NCBI GenBank assembly: GCA_021229015.1
Contig: CM037783.1
Location: forward strand, 26,790,154-26,854,153
DNA from: Solen grandis
Lineage: Eukaryota > Mollusca > Bivalvia > Adapedonta > Solenidae
Reading direction: 5' to 3'
DNA length: 64,000 bases
Position 1 is the stretch's first letter. Each line of letters starts with the position of its first letter. Below the pieces are notes generated by a model. The model was not told where the DNA came from, did no database searches, and was given only the letters and a program-made list of their open reading frames with translations. Shown here in pieces: positions 47,602 through 58,699 of this stretch. The position numbers and the translations under genes were made by a program.

Positions 47602-47892
47602 TGGATTCGAACCCACGCAGTGAGGGGCTGTTTTGATGTTTAAACGAATTTATTTTACGTCAATTGGGAAACAAGTTCTTTCAACTTATACTAATCCATT
47701 TCAACGTTTCCTGGGTTGGACCAGTACTTTGTGCTGTGCAAGGTAATGAATAATTCTTGCCTCCAACGGGGTTTGAACCCACAACCTTCAGATCCACAAT
47801 TGGATACGTTACCACTGGAGCACGGTGCCCTCAGTGAGGGGCTGAGTAAGTGTTAAGGTCAGCGACTTTACCCTCTCGGCCATGGAGGCCCC
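47602..47892 (-). mobile_element. tRNA-headed SINE, split by another SINE
   Basis: The outer parts (47602-47630 and 47832-47892) together form the same tRNA-like head as at 39328-39588: GGGGCCTCCATGGCCGAGAG at the right and GGGTTCGAATCC (B-box) at the left, minus strand. The central domain is missing. The head is interrupted between 47631 and 47831. Confidence 0.85.
47631..47831 (-). mobile_element. Second SINE inserted inside a SINE head
   Basis: Minus strand: GGGCACCGTGCTCCAGTGGT (A-box region), GGTTGTGGGTTCAAACCCCG (B-box GGTTCAAACCC), then GGCAAGAATTATTCATTACC, a body with TGGTCCAACCCAGG, and an end ...ACATCAAAA. It is flanked by a perfect 13-base duplication CAGTGAGGGGCTG (47618-47630 and 47832-47844) copied from the host SINE. 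Different tRNA type and body from the host. Confidence 0.9.
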
Positions 47893-48207
47893 TGCATGTT
47901 TGAAATATCAACCCAATATTTATATAGAATAATAAGAGCTAAATCAAGGTACAAAGCTTGTAGCTTGAGGCAATGTCGGTATTCAGTGAATCACCACATT
48001 GATGAATCGCGAGACCACTGTGATTTCTAATTAATTTCCCAATCTAATTAAGTAAATTTCCTAATCTAATTAAGTCATGAAGACAATTTTCTGATTTTTC
48101 AACCCTAGTAACTTTTATTGACAAAGACCATGGACCAGCAGTCTCTTTCATAGACTAGATGTACCTGGAGGTCAGTTTTTATTTATTATCACTGCTATTG
48201 TCCCTAC

Positions 48208-48294
48208 CTCAAGATCACATGCTTCATCAGGCTTCTCTTCTTCCTCTTCCTCAAGAAACTCTGCCAACTCTTGTATCTTACTCTTTTTTTCTTT
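48208..48294 (-). CDS. ABCF1: Probable ABCF1 N-terminal exon, acidic
   Basis: 87-base exon, minus strand, phase 0 at both ends: acceptor AATTGCAG|AAAGAA, donor CTTGAG|GTAGGG. It encodes KEKKSKIQELAEFL then EEEEEEKPDEACDLE, a Lys-rich helix followed by a poly-Glu tract. It splices in frame to the exon at 45339-45504. It fits the charged N-terminal extension of ABCF1, but low complexity prevents certainty. The first coding exon and promoter are not found further right, up to the gap at 52205. Confidence 0.68.
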
Positions 48295-48566
48295 CTGCAA
48301 TTCATTAAAGAATGATGAATGATACACTACATTTTGGAATTAACAGAATTTTATCAGTTCCAAATGACATATATCATGGGACACTGTGTCCCAACAAATC
48401 CACTGGCAAGAGTCAAACAAAAACAGTTCTTGGGGATATAATCATTCTATTATCCTGGAGTGCAGCATATTAGATAAAGTAAGAAAATAATATATAAACT
48501 AGAGATTTGTTTTTGTGGAAAACTGATGCATGAGATGAGCTAAAAATAAATGCCATGCACCCTTGT

Positions 48567-48599
<33 letters not shown>
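48567..48599 (+). repeat. Uninterrupted run of 33 G
   Basis: A poly-G tract preceded by ATGCCATGCACCCTTGT and followed by CGCGCC. It lies where a family C-type end (ATGCCC...GGGGG) would be expected, so it may be an expanded terminal G run or an assembly artefact. Confidence 0.95.
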
Positions 48600-49880
48600 C
48601 GCGCCTTAGACCTTTGGGATCAAGGTCATTTGAAGGTCACAACATAAATATACTTCCATACAAAGCATTATAACCTCATGTGTATGCATCTTCATGAGCT
48701 CTGCCCACCAGACCCACTTTGAGGTATGTGATAGGTAAGTACCATATTTGACATCGCTCTTTAAGATGCATACATCTGTGAAGTTTGAAGCTGTGGATGG
48801 ATGGACTTCTGTTTTATGGCCACAGTCAATATTGACTAGTTGGGGTCATGGTGACCTTGACCTTTGACCCTGTGCATGCATCTGTGAAGTTTGGTGGCTG
48901 TAGGTGGAAGGTCTTCTGTGTTATGGTCAAGATTAAAGTTTTGTGACAGACATGCCAAAAACAATATGCCCCAACCTATCGATCCAGGAGCATAAAAAAA
49001 TATCTTATTGATTTGAATTTGCCAGTTAATAAGTACAAAGAATATAAAAGTCAATTTTTCATTATCTTTCAAATGTTATAGGTATTTCTTAAAATAATAT
49101 TTAAATGGAAACTGGTGATAACTTGATATAGATAAAATGGTCTTAATTTGAAGGCAAAACAGATTATTAACCGATGAAAAGTGAAAGTAATGAATCAAAA
49201 GTCCATTTGTTGTTGTTTTCTTTTGTTGGCAAAAAGAAAATACGGAGTGCTTATTTCCAAGAGATAATTAGAGCCAAACTGTTGAAGAAGCAATGAGTTT
49301 GTTATGTTCTAGATTTGAATGAAAATGATGATTATCAAGGCCTTTAAAACCCTGGGGCTAGGGTGCCTGCTTTTAAAAATCCGATATACCAGGGAGTTTT
49401 AATATCAAATTGTGTCTGCCGGGGCCCTTGAATTTTCGTCTGCACTAACCTACAAATAACATATATCCTTTGATATTCCTATCATACAATGAGTGATTAT
49501 ACCAGACATAATGTGGTGCTAATCAGTAATCTATGGCTGTTTAATAAGTATGTGTCATGGTACTATGTGTTCAAACTGAATTACATTTGTACCGCCCACT
49601 TTCACTGACTGACTAGCCAAATGCAGAAAGGTCGGGTACCTGAAGCGATTGTAGGCCTACCATGGTTAAAGAAGAGTTAAAAAGGAAAATATCCAAATTT
49701 ATATCGGGTTGAAATTGCTTGATATTTGAAATTTCAGACTGCAGTCAGATGCACTTTAATCAAGGAAATAGCTCTAACATTGAAAAAAGTAAAATTCACG
49801 TAACCAAAGCAACAACAATTTGGAATTGTACTTGACATATAAACATTTTCACTACAGAGTACAAAAGAATGAAAAAGAAA
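48600..49880. other. Diverged family C text, then unassigned
   Basis: Bases 48600-48995 carry GGTGACCTTGACCTTTGACC and GCATACATCTGTGAAGTTTG units and end near ATATGCCCCAACC...GGAGCATAAAAAAAT. Bases 48996-49880 are AT-rich with no recognised element, exon or RNA gene. Confidence 0.5.
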
Positions 49881-50640
49881 CTAGAAATGTGTCCAGAGGA
49901 CACAGATGCCCCCACCCATCACATTTTCCAAAAAAAAGACCATGATTGATATCAGATACTGGAAGTTCTAGTTCTTAATTCATATTAACCTCTCATGAAG
50001 GAAAGCCCTTACTTCTTATCACCTGTTGACAAATAAAATATACATTTATTTGCAAGATAAAATCTAAATAGATGTCCAAAATGATACAAAGCCATACAGC
50101 AGTTGAAAATGTTAACAATTATAACATGTTTTGTTGAGTTAAAGTGTCCTGAGTAGCTTTTACCAATACAAAGCTAGAATTGTTTATTATATACCAAAAC
50201 GACTATCTTAAACAATGATATTTGATATTGCAGAATCAGAATTCAGTCTTTTACTTCAATTTCACATAGCTGATTAAAAAGATTAAAATTTAATATAACA
50301 TTTCTTCTAAAATTTGAAAATATAAACTAATAATTTAAAGAAACTTTCCCTTTCAATGTGGTACATATATCAGTATGTGTCAAGAAATTGAAAAAGTCAT
50401 ATGATAACTTCTGTAATACTCTTCCATACAGCTTGATATTTCACAGCATATCTTTACATGATACCCAAACCTTTTGATTTAATGCAAAAGTTTCAAAAAA
50501 CAAAAACATCTTTTCCCCAGAAAATAACATTATTCATATAATTTTCAAAGCAATAAACATTCACTAATTTAAATTTTAATACTATTTAGTAAAATACTGT
50601 ATGTGTAGATATACAGTGTAAACTGCTCCTCAACCAACAT
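49881..50640 (+). repeat. Family C 5' end, then unassigned AT-rich DNA
   Basis: ACTAGAAATGTGTCCAGAGG, ACACAGATGCCCCCACCCAT at about 49878-49916: TGTGTCC and GGACACA form the 5' hairpin and ATGCCCCC is the sub-terminal motif whose inverse ends family C copies. No matching 3' end follows. Bases 49960-50640 are unassigned. Confidence 0.6.
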
Positions 50641-50649
50641 CATCAGCAT

Positions 50650-51665
50650 GGAGTCCGCCGTCATTGAGTGTTTTGTCCCTCTCATGACGGGTGGGCCCAC
50701 ATTGAAAATCACTGTGTGTTGGTTGAATACATCCAGCTCTTCTCCCCACGTCTAAGCCACAACCAGCTAGACACATGTTCAGTTGCTTGGCTCAGTCTCT
50801 GGATAGCCATCCTTTTTTCTCTGCCAATAGTTCCATCAACTGTCATCAGTCAGCAGATGGACTGTGAACAGAACCCTCTAACTCCTACTTCAACAGGAAA
50901 CAGCCAAGTACGCAAACCTCATTGCCTGCAAAGGTCTAGAAGCTCAGTATACTTAAATTCCCTTCTTCCTCTCATAGGCCTCCTCACATCTTGTCTCCCA
51001 CGGTACTGTAAGCTCAATGACGATGAGCTTCTTTCCCGTCTTGGACCAAAGGACAATATCTTGTCTAAAAATGGTCTAGACTATGCCTGGGAAAACAAGC
51101 CTCTTGCCGAGGTCAACTTCCATGTTCCATCTGGTGGTGCCATCCAGGATTAATGTTTGCTGTGGGTTTGCTCTCTTCGTTGGTTCACCTGGCTTGACAA
51201 AGGCAATTTGGGGGTTACTTCTTCCATGTTCCTTCTTTCTTTCTTTTTTTCTTTCTCTCTCTCTCTCTCTCTTTCTCTCTCTGTCCAGCCAATCAGCCAA
51301 CTCTCTGAGGACTCAGTCATGTCTCCATCTCTATCTCCCCTGTGTCAGTGATGATGAACAGGATGAAAGAACATGCTCAAGTGTGCCTGGTCTATCACAA
51401 AGGCTGCATTTAGAGTCGGCTTAAGTCTCAATCAACAGAGATTCACTGGTGATGGTAGGAGATCATAGACAGACCTGATGATTAATGACAGTCTTAGTGG
51501 TTTATACTTCCAGATTTTTTCCCAGGTGAACTTCCTGTCTGTGGTGTTTAATGTAGTCCATGCTTCCTGTGATCCCATCTCCACCGCTTTTGCCTGTCTG
51601 TATGTTCTTCTACTTTCCTGACCTCTGACTGGATCATGGCTAACCTCTCTTTCTGGTCCAGGGTT
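50650..51665 (-). pseudogene. Retroelement ORF remnant with PD-(D/E)XK-like end
   Basis: Minus-strand frames in order: KFTWEKIWKYKPLRLSLIIR near 51480-51540, a CSLCDRPGTLEHVLSSC zinc-knuckle-like segment near 51360-51412, PTKRANPQQTLILDG and WNMEVDLGKRLVFPGIV near 51076-51180, then DIVLWSKTGKKLIVIELTVP near 51000-51060 (a D..(E)x(V/T) core like restriction-type endonucleases), and PVEVGVRGF near 50880. Stops and frame changes break it, and a (CT)n tract at 51240-51285 lies inside. I recognise this as the C-terminal part of a widespread invertebrate reverse-transcriptase-type ORF. The exact clade is not certain. Confidence 0.55.
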
Positions 51666-51674
51666 CATTCTAGG

Positions 51675-51942
51675 CAGCGCCCTGTGCGTCATGACGCACA
51701 AAAACATCATTGGGCGCATTTTTCTTGTGATAGGCGGTCTTACGGGCGCATCTTTTTTTAATCTCGAACATTTTAACTTACGCAGAACATGTTCCAATTT
51801 TCTCCAGTACTTCCCGCACTTTAAACGAGTGTGCCCTTATCTTCAATGAAAGACGCGCTCTCATTGGCTCGTGGATCAGTCTCTTGTGTGCATTAGCCAA
51901 TCACACTTATTCTTTTATTACCACTATACAGATACATGCAAA
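51675..51942 (+). promoter_or_regulatory. Possible hAT left end and leader
   Basis: CAGCGCCCTGTGCGTC at 51675 has the CAG-type start usual for hAT termini. It marks a sharp change from retroelement text and is followed by ATTGGGCGCA and TTACGGGCGCAT motifs. The transposase-like ATG lies 268 bases downstream. The right terminus is beyond the gap, so the call cannot be confirmed here. Confidence 0.35.
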
Positions 51943-52204
51943 ATGTCGAAGCGTAAACAATTGCGAACGATCGATGACTTTTTCGGAAGTAAAAGCAGAA
52001 AGACAGACAATAATAACAATGATCTATCAGAACGTAATGAACAGACGGAGGCCGCTAATGTTTCCGATCATCCCTCAAAAGAAATGACAGGTATTGAAAT
52101 GAAATCTACGAGTAGCGTTAGCAGAAGTTTTCAGAACGCATGGTTGAAAAGTTTTTCCTGGCTCCGATTCGATGATGAAAAAACCGTAATGAAATGCAAT
52201 TTGT
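51943..52204 (+). CDS. hAT transposase-like N-terminus, cut by gap
   Basis: Open frame from ATG 51943 (context GCAAAATGTC) into the run of N, 87 codons visible. It begins MSKRKQLRTIDDFFGSK, continues through an Asn/Ser-rich linker, then SFQNAWLKSFSWLRFDDEK and TVMKCNL. A KxxxTIxxFF start, a charged linker and a W-L-x(5)-W-L-x-(Y/F)-D segment with Cys near the end are typical of TTF-type zinc-finger proteins (hAT transposases and ZNF862/ZMYM-like relatives). The zinc finger, catalytic core and dimerisation domain would follow. TIDDFF resembles a PCNA-binding PIP box, although Q6 is one place too early. An upstream in-frame ATG (51871) is less likely to be the start. Confidence 0.65.
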
Positions 52205-52304
52205 NNNNNNNNNNNNNNNNNNNNNNNNNNNNNNNNNNNNNNNNNNNNNNNNNNNNNNNNNNNNNNNNNNNNNNNNNNNNNNNNNNNNNNNNNNNNNNNN
52301 NNNN
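52205..52304. other. Assembly gap of exactly 100 N
   Basis: Second placeholder gap. It interrupts the transposase-like frame, and the sequence texture changes completely on its right side. Confidence 1.
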
Positions 52305-55300
52305 AAATTTGTCTTATTTAAAAAAAAGGGGAAATTTCAAAAAAAGTGTTATTATTTCTAAAATTTTAAATTAAGGACAAAGTCTTTTGATATCTGTTTC
52401 TAGACCTTTCCCCGTTTAAATGCAAAGTTTGAAGGAAAATTTTTAAAATTTTAAAAATGATTCTTTTTTTTTGCGATTTTTAAATTAGGGGGAATTTTAA
52501 AATTAGATATGTACTTATAAAAAGATGATCTTTTTGATTCATTTTTCTACTTTCTACTTTTTGTATAAAATTTTATCTGAAATCTCTGTTTCAACAAAGT
52601 TTAAAAAACATCTTTCCCTTCCCTACACCTTGCAAAACCCAAACTTCTTTAAAAAACCTAACCTGCTGAGATTTTTTTTAATATGCGTTCCCCACTTTTT
52701 TTTCTTTTTGGGTATTTTTCATATCACCCAAAAATTTAACCTTATTTTTTTTAATTTATTTATGTTTTTAAAGACAAAAACCCTTAACCCAATTTATTTT
52801 TTTCTTTATTAATTTTTTCCCTTTTAGAAGTCAAAACCCATTTTTTCAAGTTTTTTCACCGTGCAGGGGAGTACGTTCCGGAAAAAAATTTAATTAAGAA
52901 CAATAACTCACTCCTTTTGCACTACATTTCTCTTCCATAAAGATCTACCACTATGATGTTTCAAGTTGATTGCTTTATACTTTTCGTAAACAACGCGCAT
53001 AGAAATGGAAATTTTTATTTAACAAGTATGGTGACCCCATTTTTTTCACAACACGTAAAAATTTGGATCACTTATTTAACAAAATTGTGGCTAAAATTTA
53101 CAATTTTTTTAAATCCCATGTGTGATTATAAACACTTTTGGCCCTATTACAAGTAAAAAAAAACAAAAAATTTCACATTTTTATTACATTTTTTTAAAAC
53201 CCCCATCATGATCATGTTACAAGTAAAAAAAAAAAAAAAACAAAAAACACTGGTCCTTTTAACCATGTAACTACTTACACCAATCAAGCCCTTTAAAACA
53301 AGTATCTATGATATATCAAGTGGTCCATTGTATTCTTTTAACATCTGATATTTTTGGAAATTAGGAAAAAAATTTTTTTAAAAGAATTAAACTATATTAC
53401 CTTTGTGATTTCGAAGATTGATTTCAGTTCTTTGTGTAAAGATTTTGGGTGAGGGCTTAATGAGATCCGGTTGCACATGCGCAAAGCACATTTTAAAACT
53501 GTAATTTGTACTTTGCGAGTGGGGGGGGGACGGCATTTTAACCCCAAATAAAACCCTTTGCCCAAGGTTAGTCTCTTTTTAATTTCTGTTTTTTAAAATT
53601 TCTTTTTCTTTTAAAGGAATTTTGTTCAGGCTTACCAAAGACTTTGAAGCCGAATGTGGAAAACACGGACATAATGCAAAAAACACATTTTTTTGGGAAA
53701 ACCATCATCCCCATTTGTAATTGATTATCTTTAGAACAAAAGTTTTTTTCCTTGCCCATCCGATGCCCTTTAAAGGATTGTCAAAATAGGCACTGCTGCT
53801 AACTTCGCCTTGAATGTTGCCGCAGCGCGAACCCCTGGGGGCCCAAATTTTTCTTTTTGTTTACAGTTTTTCCTAGAGACACTCCCATATGGCTTTTTTA
53901 TAACGATTTGAATTACTATTTTCTTTAAGAATTTATAAAAGACTGGTTTAGCGCAGGGTAACGCCCCCTCGCTTCTTTTTTTCAATGTTGTTTCCCTTTG
54001 GGTCACGTACGTGACAGGTAAAATTTGGGTCGCCTGCCCATACAATTGGGTTTTTCTTGGGTTTTCCCTCCCACACCCCGCCCCAGACCCCATCGGGAGT
54101 GATTAATATAATTTGGTGAAAAAACTTGTTTCGAAATCGATGTAAAATAAATAAAAGGCAGGGGGCCTTAAACAAAATTTACATGTAAAAAAACTATTTA
54201 CTTTTCTTGGCGGTTTTGTTTCAATGAACCCTTTTAAAATGAACAAAAAAACTAAATCCTCTTTCTTTTTAATCTTTAATTTACTGTAACGGGTTTTAGT
54301 TTTAAGCAAACCCGGGCAAAAAACCATAAGCATCACCAACTTAAAAAATTTGAAAGAAATTTCTTTTTTTAAAAACAGCTAAACTGGGTTATCATTCCAA
54401 CTTTTTGACTTCTAAGTATTAGGATACGGCGGGGCTTTCAGCAAAAACACCTTTCATGTATCGAATTAAAAAAATTTGGGTGATTTTTCCCACTCGAAAC
54501 CCCCCAAAAGTTTATGACAAGTGCTGGGAAAAAGCTCTTCTGGCTTTTTCAAATTTTTATAACCTTTAAAACCCCTTTTAAATTCGGGATTCTTTTCGTA
54601 ACCCACCCTTTTCTCTAAAATTCTTTTTTTTTTTCTTTCCTGCATTAACTTCTAAACTCCATTATTTACAATAACTGTATAAGCGATCAAAACTGATGTA
54701 AATCCCGTGGTGTTTTTCCAAAAATAACCACATCATAAGCAAGTTAAAAAAAAAACACTAAATCATGTATTTGGATAAACCGAAACAGGATTTTTTTTTG
54801 TAAATATAATTCTTAGTTTTTTCTACAAAAAAAGAAAAAGTATAGGTGACATAATCTAGCCTTGGGCTCAATCCGATGGCCCTATTAAAGTACTTTTGAG
54901 TAAATTTTTTCAATTTTTAACAAAATTTTTTAAATTTTTGATATTTATCCCTTTAAAAATCAGCAAAATTTTCCTTGCACAACAAACTTTAAAAGATTCA
55001 ACCCTAATCCAAATTTTTTAAATTTGTATTTAAAAAATTTTTTAAAATTTTTCAATATAAACCCAAAAATATAAAACTTTTATTATTATTCAGGTAATTT
55101 TGCACAACACTTGATAAAATAAAGCAAAACAACAGGAACGGGCCCCTTTTTTTAACCCCAAAATTGGGGTCAGATATTTTTTTATTTTCACAGAAATTAC
55201 TCACCCGCGTGTTTAATACAGTAGTAAATGTTTTTAAAATTTTGCGGCTTACCCAAAAAAATAAACCTCTGTTTAAATTTTTTTCGTTTTTGCTTTTCCA

Positions 55301-55730
55301 TTTTTATGCAAAGGGAAAGATAAAAACCATTCATCCAAAATTCAAGGGGAAAAAACCCAAAATTAACTATAGCATTAAACATGGGCATATAGGGGATGTT
55401 TTAAAAAACCTTTTTTTTTAAAATTCTGCATTATAAAGGTATACTCCGTAGCTTTAATTTCGTTTTAAAAAGTGGGGCTTTTTTTTAATTATTTTTTTTT
55501 TAGGTTTTAAACCTTTTTGATTTAAAACTGAGAAAAAAAAACTTTTTGTTCTTCAAAATTTTTAAAAAGGAAAAAAAAACCTTTTCCCCATTTTGAAAAA
55601 TAATACTGAAATCCTCTAAAGTTGTGGTGTTTTTTATTTTAAATTTAACACTTTAAAATAATTCCAAAAAAATGTTTATGTTTTTAAACCTTTTTTAAAT
55701 TTTTTTAAAAAACTTTCATTTTCCCCTGCT
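52305..55730. other. Poor-consensus region rich in homopolymers
   Basis: Dense runs of A, T, C and G (for example TTTTTAAAACCCC-like text) unlike the rest of the window, and few intact repeat families. A corrupted family C unit is still readable at about 52870-52990 (GTTCCGGAAAAAAA, GCACTACATTTCTC, AAGATCTACCACTATGATG, TTTCAAGTTGATTG). This suggests real genomic DNA with uncorrected homopolymer errors. Open frames here (53568-54339, 55164-55421) have no recognisable domain and are not called. Confidence 0.6.
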
Positions 55731-56760
55731 CATGAAAATTACGCTTTTTCTTACATAAATCTTTATATGACTTTTTCCATGAACAAACTTGTTCATGAAA
55801 TTGTTAATTTGAGTTCTATTAAATATTTTAACAGCATCTAAATATTTTATTTCTGCTTCCTTACATTCCCTGTCAAACCAATCTTTTTGTACAGAGAGGG
55901 ATTTGGCAGTAAATATAATTTTACTATTTTTATTACAACATTTAGAAAATAAAGGGTCCATTACATCACGGAACATTTTGGTTAAACCGTTCAAAGCATT
56001 ATTCACCAAATCTCTATTATTCATGTCTATAGAAGACACTTATTTATTAAGATGCGGTAAACGGGAAATTAATCCGAAATAAATCTTCATATTATTCGTC
56101 CCATTAATTTTTTTTAGATTTTTCGGCTGTTACAGACGGTACTGTTTTATTACATATTAATGAAAATAATAATGGTGCGTGATCACTATGTTCATTAAAT
56201 GACCCAGCTTTAAAATCACATAAACATGAGAAATCATTCTCTGTCGACAACAAATATTCAATGACAGACGCTCCACTAGTATTGGCAAACATAAACATAC
56301 CAGTAGTATCATTATATAACCGACCGTAAATTATCCTGAAATCCGTGGGCCTACAAAAATCTAGCAATTTAACCCTTAACTGTTGTATACTTTATTCAAT
56401 GAGGCACGGCACAAATTTTTATCAGGTATATACTTTATATCATCAACAGAAAAATTATTTATATCACAAACAATAGAATCTTTTTTATTTTTTTTTTCTT
56501 CTTAAAATGAAAGAATACCTCCACTACATCTTTTTGTAATTCTATTTTCAAATTTACGATTTAAATGATGTGATTTTTAACCTATAGTTCAACATAAGAA
56601 TCAGAATCTGCCCATGATTCATATAAAATATTAAATCATTTTTAATTAACAGCTCCACAAAATCTTCAGAATGTATTTTATCTGTGGTAAGATCATTGAT
56701 GTTCCAAGATAAAACGTTAAGCTCACCAACTGCGTATTATAAAAAGAGGATTCCAGTTTC
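55716..56760 (-). pseudogene. LINE endonuclease domain, decayed
   Basis: Minus strand, N to C: LNVLSWNINDL near 56690-56720 (the EEP strand with a metal-site Asn), KFENRITKRCSGGIL near 56520-56570, KYIPDKNL near 56420, LLDFCRPTDFRIIYGR then SVIEYLLS and NEHSDHAPLLF near 56170-56190 (SDHAPL holds the catalytic His), and KDWFDRECKEAEIKYLDA near 55840-55900 (linker before the reverse transcriptase). Frames shift several times. The reverse transcriptase would fall in the poor region 52305-55730 and is unreadable. It is related in style to the fragment at 1-460, but I cannot say they are one family. Confidence 0.75.
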
Positions 56761-58149
56761 AACCTCCGTCCTGAGCAGAAGTCTGTCAGGACAATCTCGA
56801 CGTATTTGATGTCAAACAGTGGCGTAGCCACTATTGGGCCCTGTATGTCCGGTACTACAAGTTGGTCAAGGAAATGACATTTTCAAAAATCCAAAAAATG
56901 CGATAAAAATTGGAAAGGGAGGGGGTTCAAGCCTTATGCATGATTTGCAGTGTGCATACATATTCAGTTAAACTTGCATCGAATCAAATTTCATAGTTTA
57001 ATACGGTTCAGTAGTAAAGTGACGGTTTGTGTGCAAAAGATGATATGTATTGTGATCACATCATTTTTAATTTATAGTAAAAATGAAGTCATATGTGTTA
57101 CTATTTATAGGAATTCATTTGCATGTAAAGTATGACGTAGGCGTAGCAGCCATGTTTGTTGATGTTATTTTATTTATAGTAAAAAAAAGTCATATAGGTT
57201 ACTATGGACTTATAGTATGACGTTGCGTGGGTGGAGGTGGTAATTTCAGTTTAGACTCTACTATGTGTATAGCGTGGCGGCCATTTTGAAACTGAGTGGC
57301 GCTGTTATTGATTATGAAGTATTAATAGTCCCCAATAATATACAGAGCTACGTGTAGGCCATGGAACATAATTTTTGAACATGTCCCGTACAAAGTAATT
57401 TCAACATAATGACTTCTTTGCGAATACTGATATTATATAAAGCAGGCACCAGTACATTTCATAATCACATACACAGTGACATATATACCAGAAAGAAAAA
57501 AAAATCTGACCTACCATGCATGAATGCATTTTGCTAATTTGGAATACTCCGGAGAACACACTTATTGACCTCCCTGGGAGAACATGAGTCTCTCTCTTAA
57601 TTTCTGGGAAGTTTGTATATGATTATATAAGCACATACTCATACTTAAACTTGTATCAAATTTTATGAAGTACATGAGCACGTACATTTATTCATGTGTA
57701 TACACAAATACATTTTCATGTTATTCTCTCTCTTTCTCTCTCTATCTCTCTCTTTAAAGTTCACTGTGTAATCTTCTATTTTTCCATCTCTATATAAATT
57801 TCTCTTTCTCTTTATCTCTTTTGTAAATCTCCCTATAACTGTTGTAATATGAATTTTTCATGTTAAGTATTTTGTATGGATTAATGAAAAAATCTGATCT
57901 TCACGATACTTGTATTAGAGTGAGCTATCGATACCCTAACGATGTGTCTTTTCATTGACTACACATGATATGAAGGTTACGATTTAATGGAACCTTTGAA
58001 GATCCTGTTGCTTCAGAAAACAAAGAAGATTAATGATGTTACTAATTTTATTTTACACATATACAATTCGTCAAACACACATCATGTTTCTTTTAATATA
58101 CAGAGTCTGTTCTACAATTATATTGCCCATAGTCTCATACAGACAGGAA
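56761..58149. other. Unassigned sequence with CT-rich tract
   Basis: No gene recognised. Bases about 57724-57830 are a (CT)n/(CTTT)n-rich tract. Two short ORFs on the plus strand (56950-57135 and 57987-58202) show no domain. Confidence 0.45.
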
Positions 58150-58565
58150 TTCCTGTTGGTCTAAATCTTTTGTTTGATTTCGCAGGAGAACTCATATTCT
58201 GACGTTTCATGGAAGTAGTCTTTCTTTCCTTCGGAGGAGAGTCTTGTCTCTTGAGTTATGATTTGGCCCATTCAACTGCGTGTGCCACAGGGGTAACAAA
58301 ATGAATGGTCGGTTCTTTAGACGCGCCACCAGTCTGTATTTCCTTCTAGTTTTTTCCGCTGCCCCTCAAAAAAATTGTTTACAAACGCATAAATTCTTTT
58401 TGAAACGTTTTTATTTCATCGTCTTCCACGTAGTTCATCAATAAGACTCATTATCAGAATCATCATTGCAGGTGATCTAATCTGACAGCCTACTTTACTC
58501 GCAGGCTCATCTTTATTATTTTCAGCATTTCTTTTCAACACCGCTGGACACCATTGCTCTGACAT
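58150..58565 (-). pseudogene. ORF remnant beside the packaging ATPase
   Basis: Begins at ATG 58565 (minus), MSEQWCPAVLKRNAENNKDE, about 130 bases after the ATPase remnant and in the same direction. It continues as an acidic then basic open sequence with a DEIKTFQKEFMRL segment in another frame and TIHFVTPVAHAVEWAKS near 58270-58330. Several frame changes and at least one stop occur. I do not recognise a domain. The position suggests a small structural or accessory protein of the same element, which is inference. Confidence 0.45.
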
Positions 58566-58699
58566 GTTTTTTGTAAGTTACTAATGTCCGAAAACATCGA
58601 CATTTCGCAAGAAATAATGATGTTTTGCAAAGTCTCGACTGGTACACTATCCTGTCCTTTTATACGTATGATGGTTCCACTCTACAATCTGTTTCTGTT

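Noticed and set aside
51083..51424. Plus-strand ORF with a long Ser/Leu/Phe run.
   Set aside because: It is antisense to the retroelement remnant and spans its (CT)n tract.
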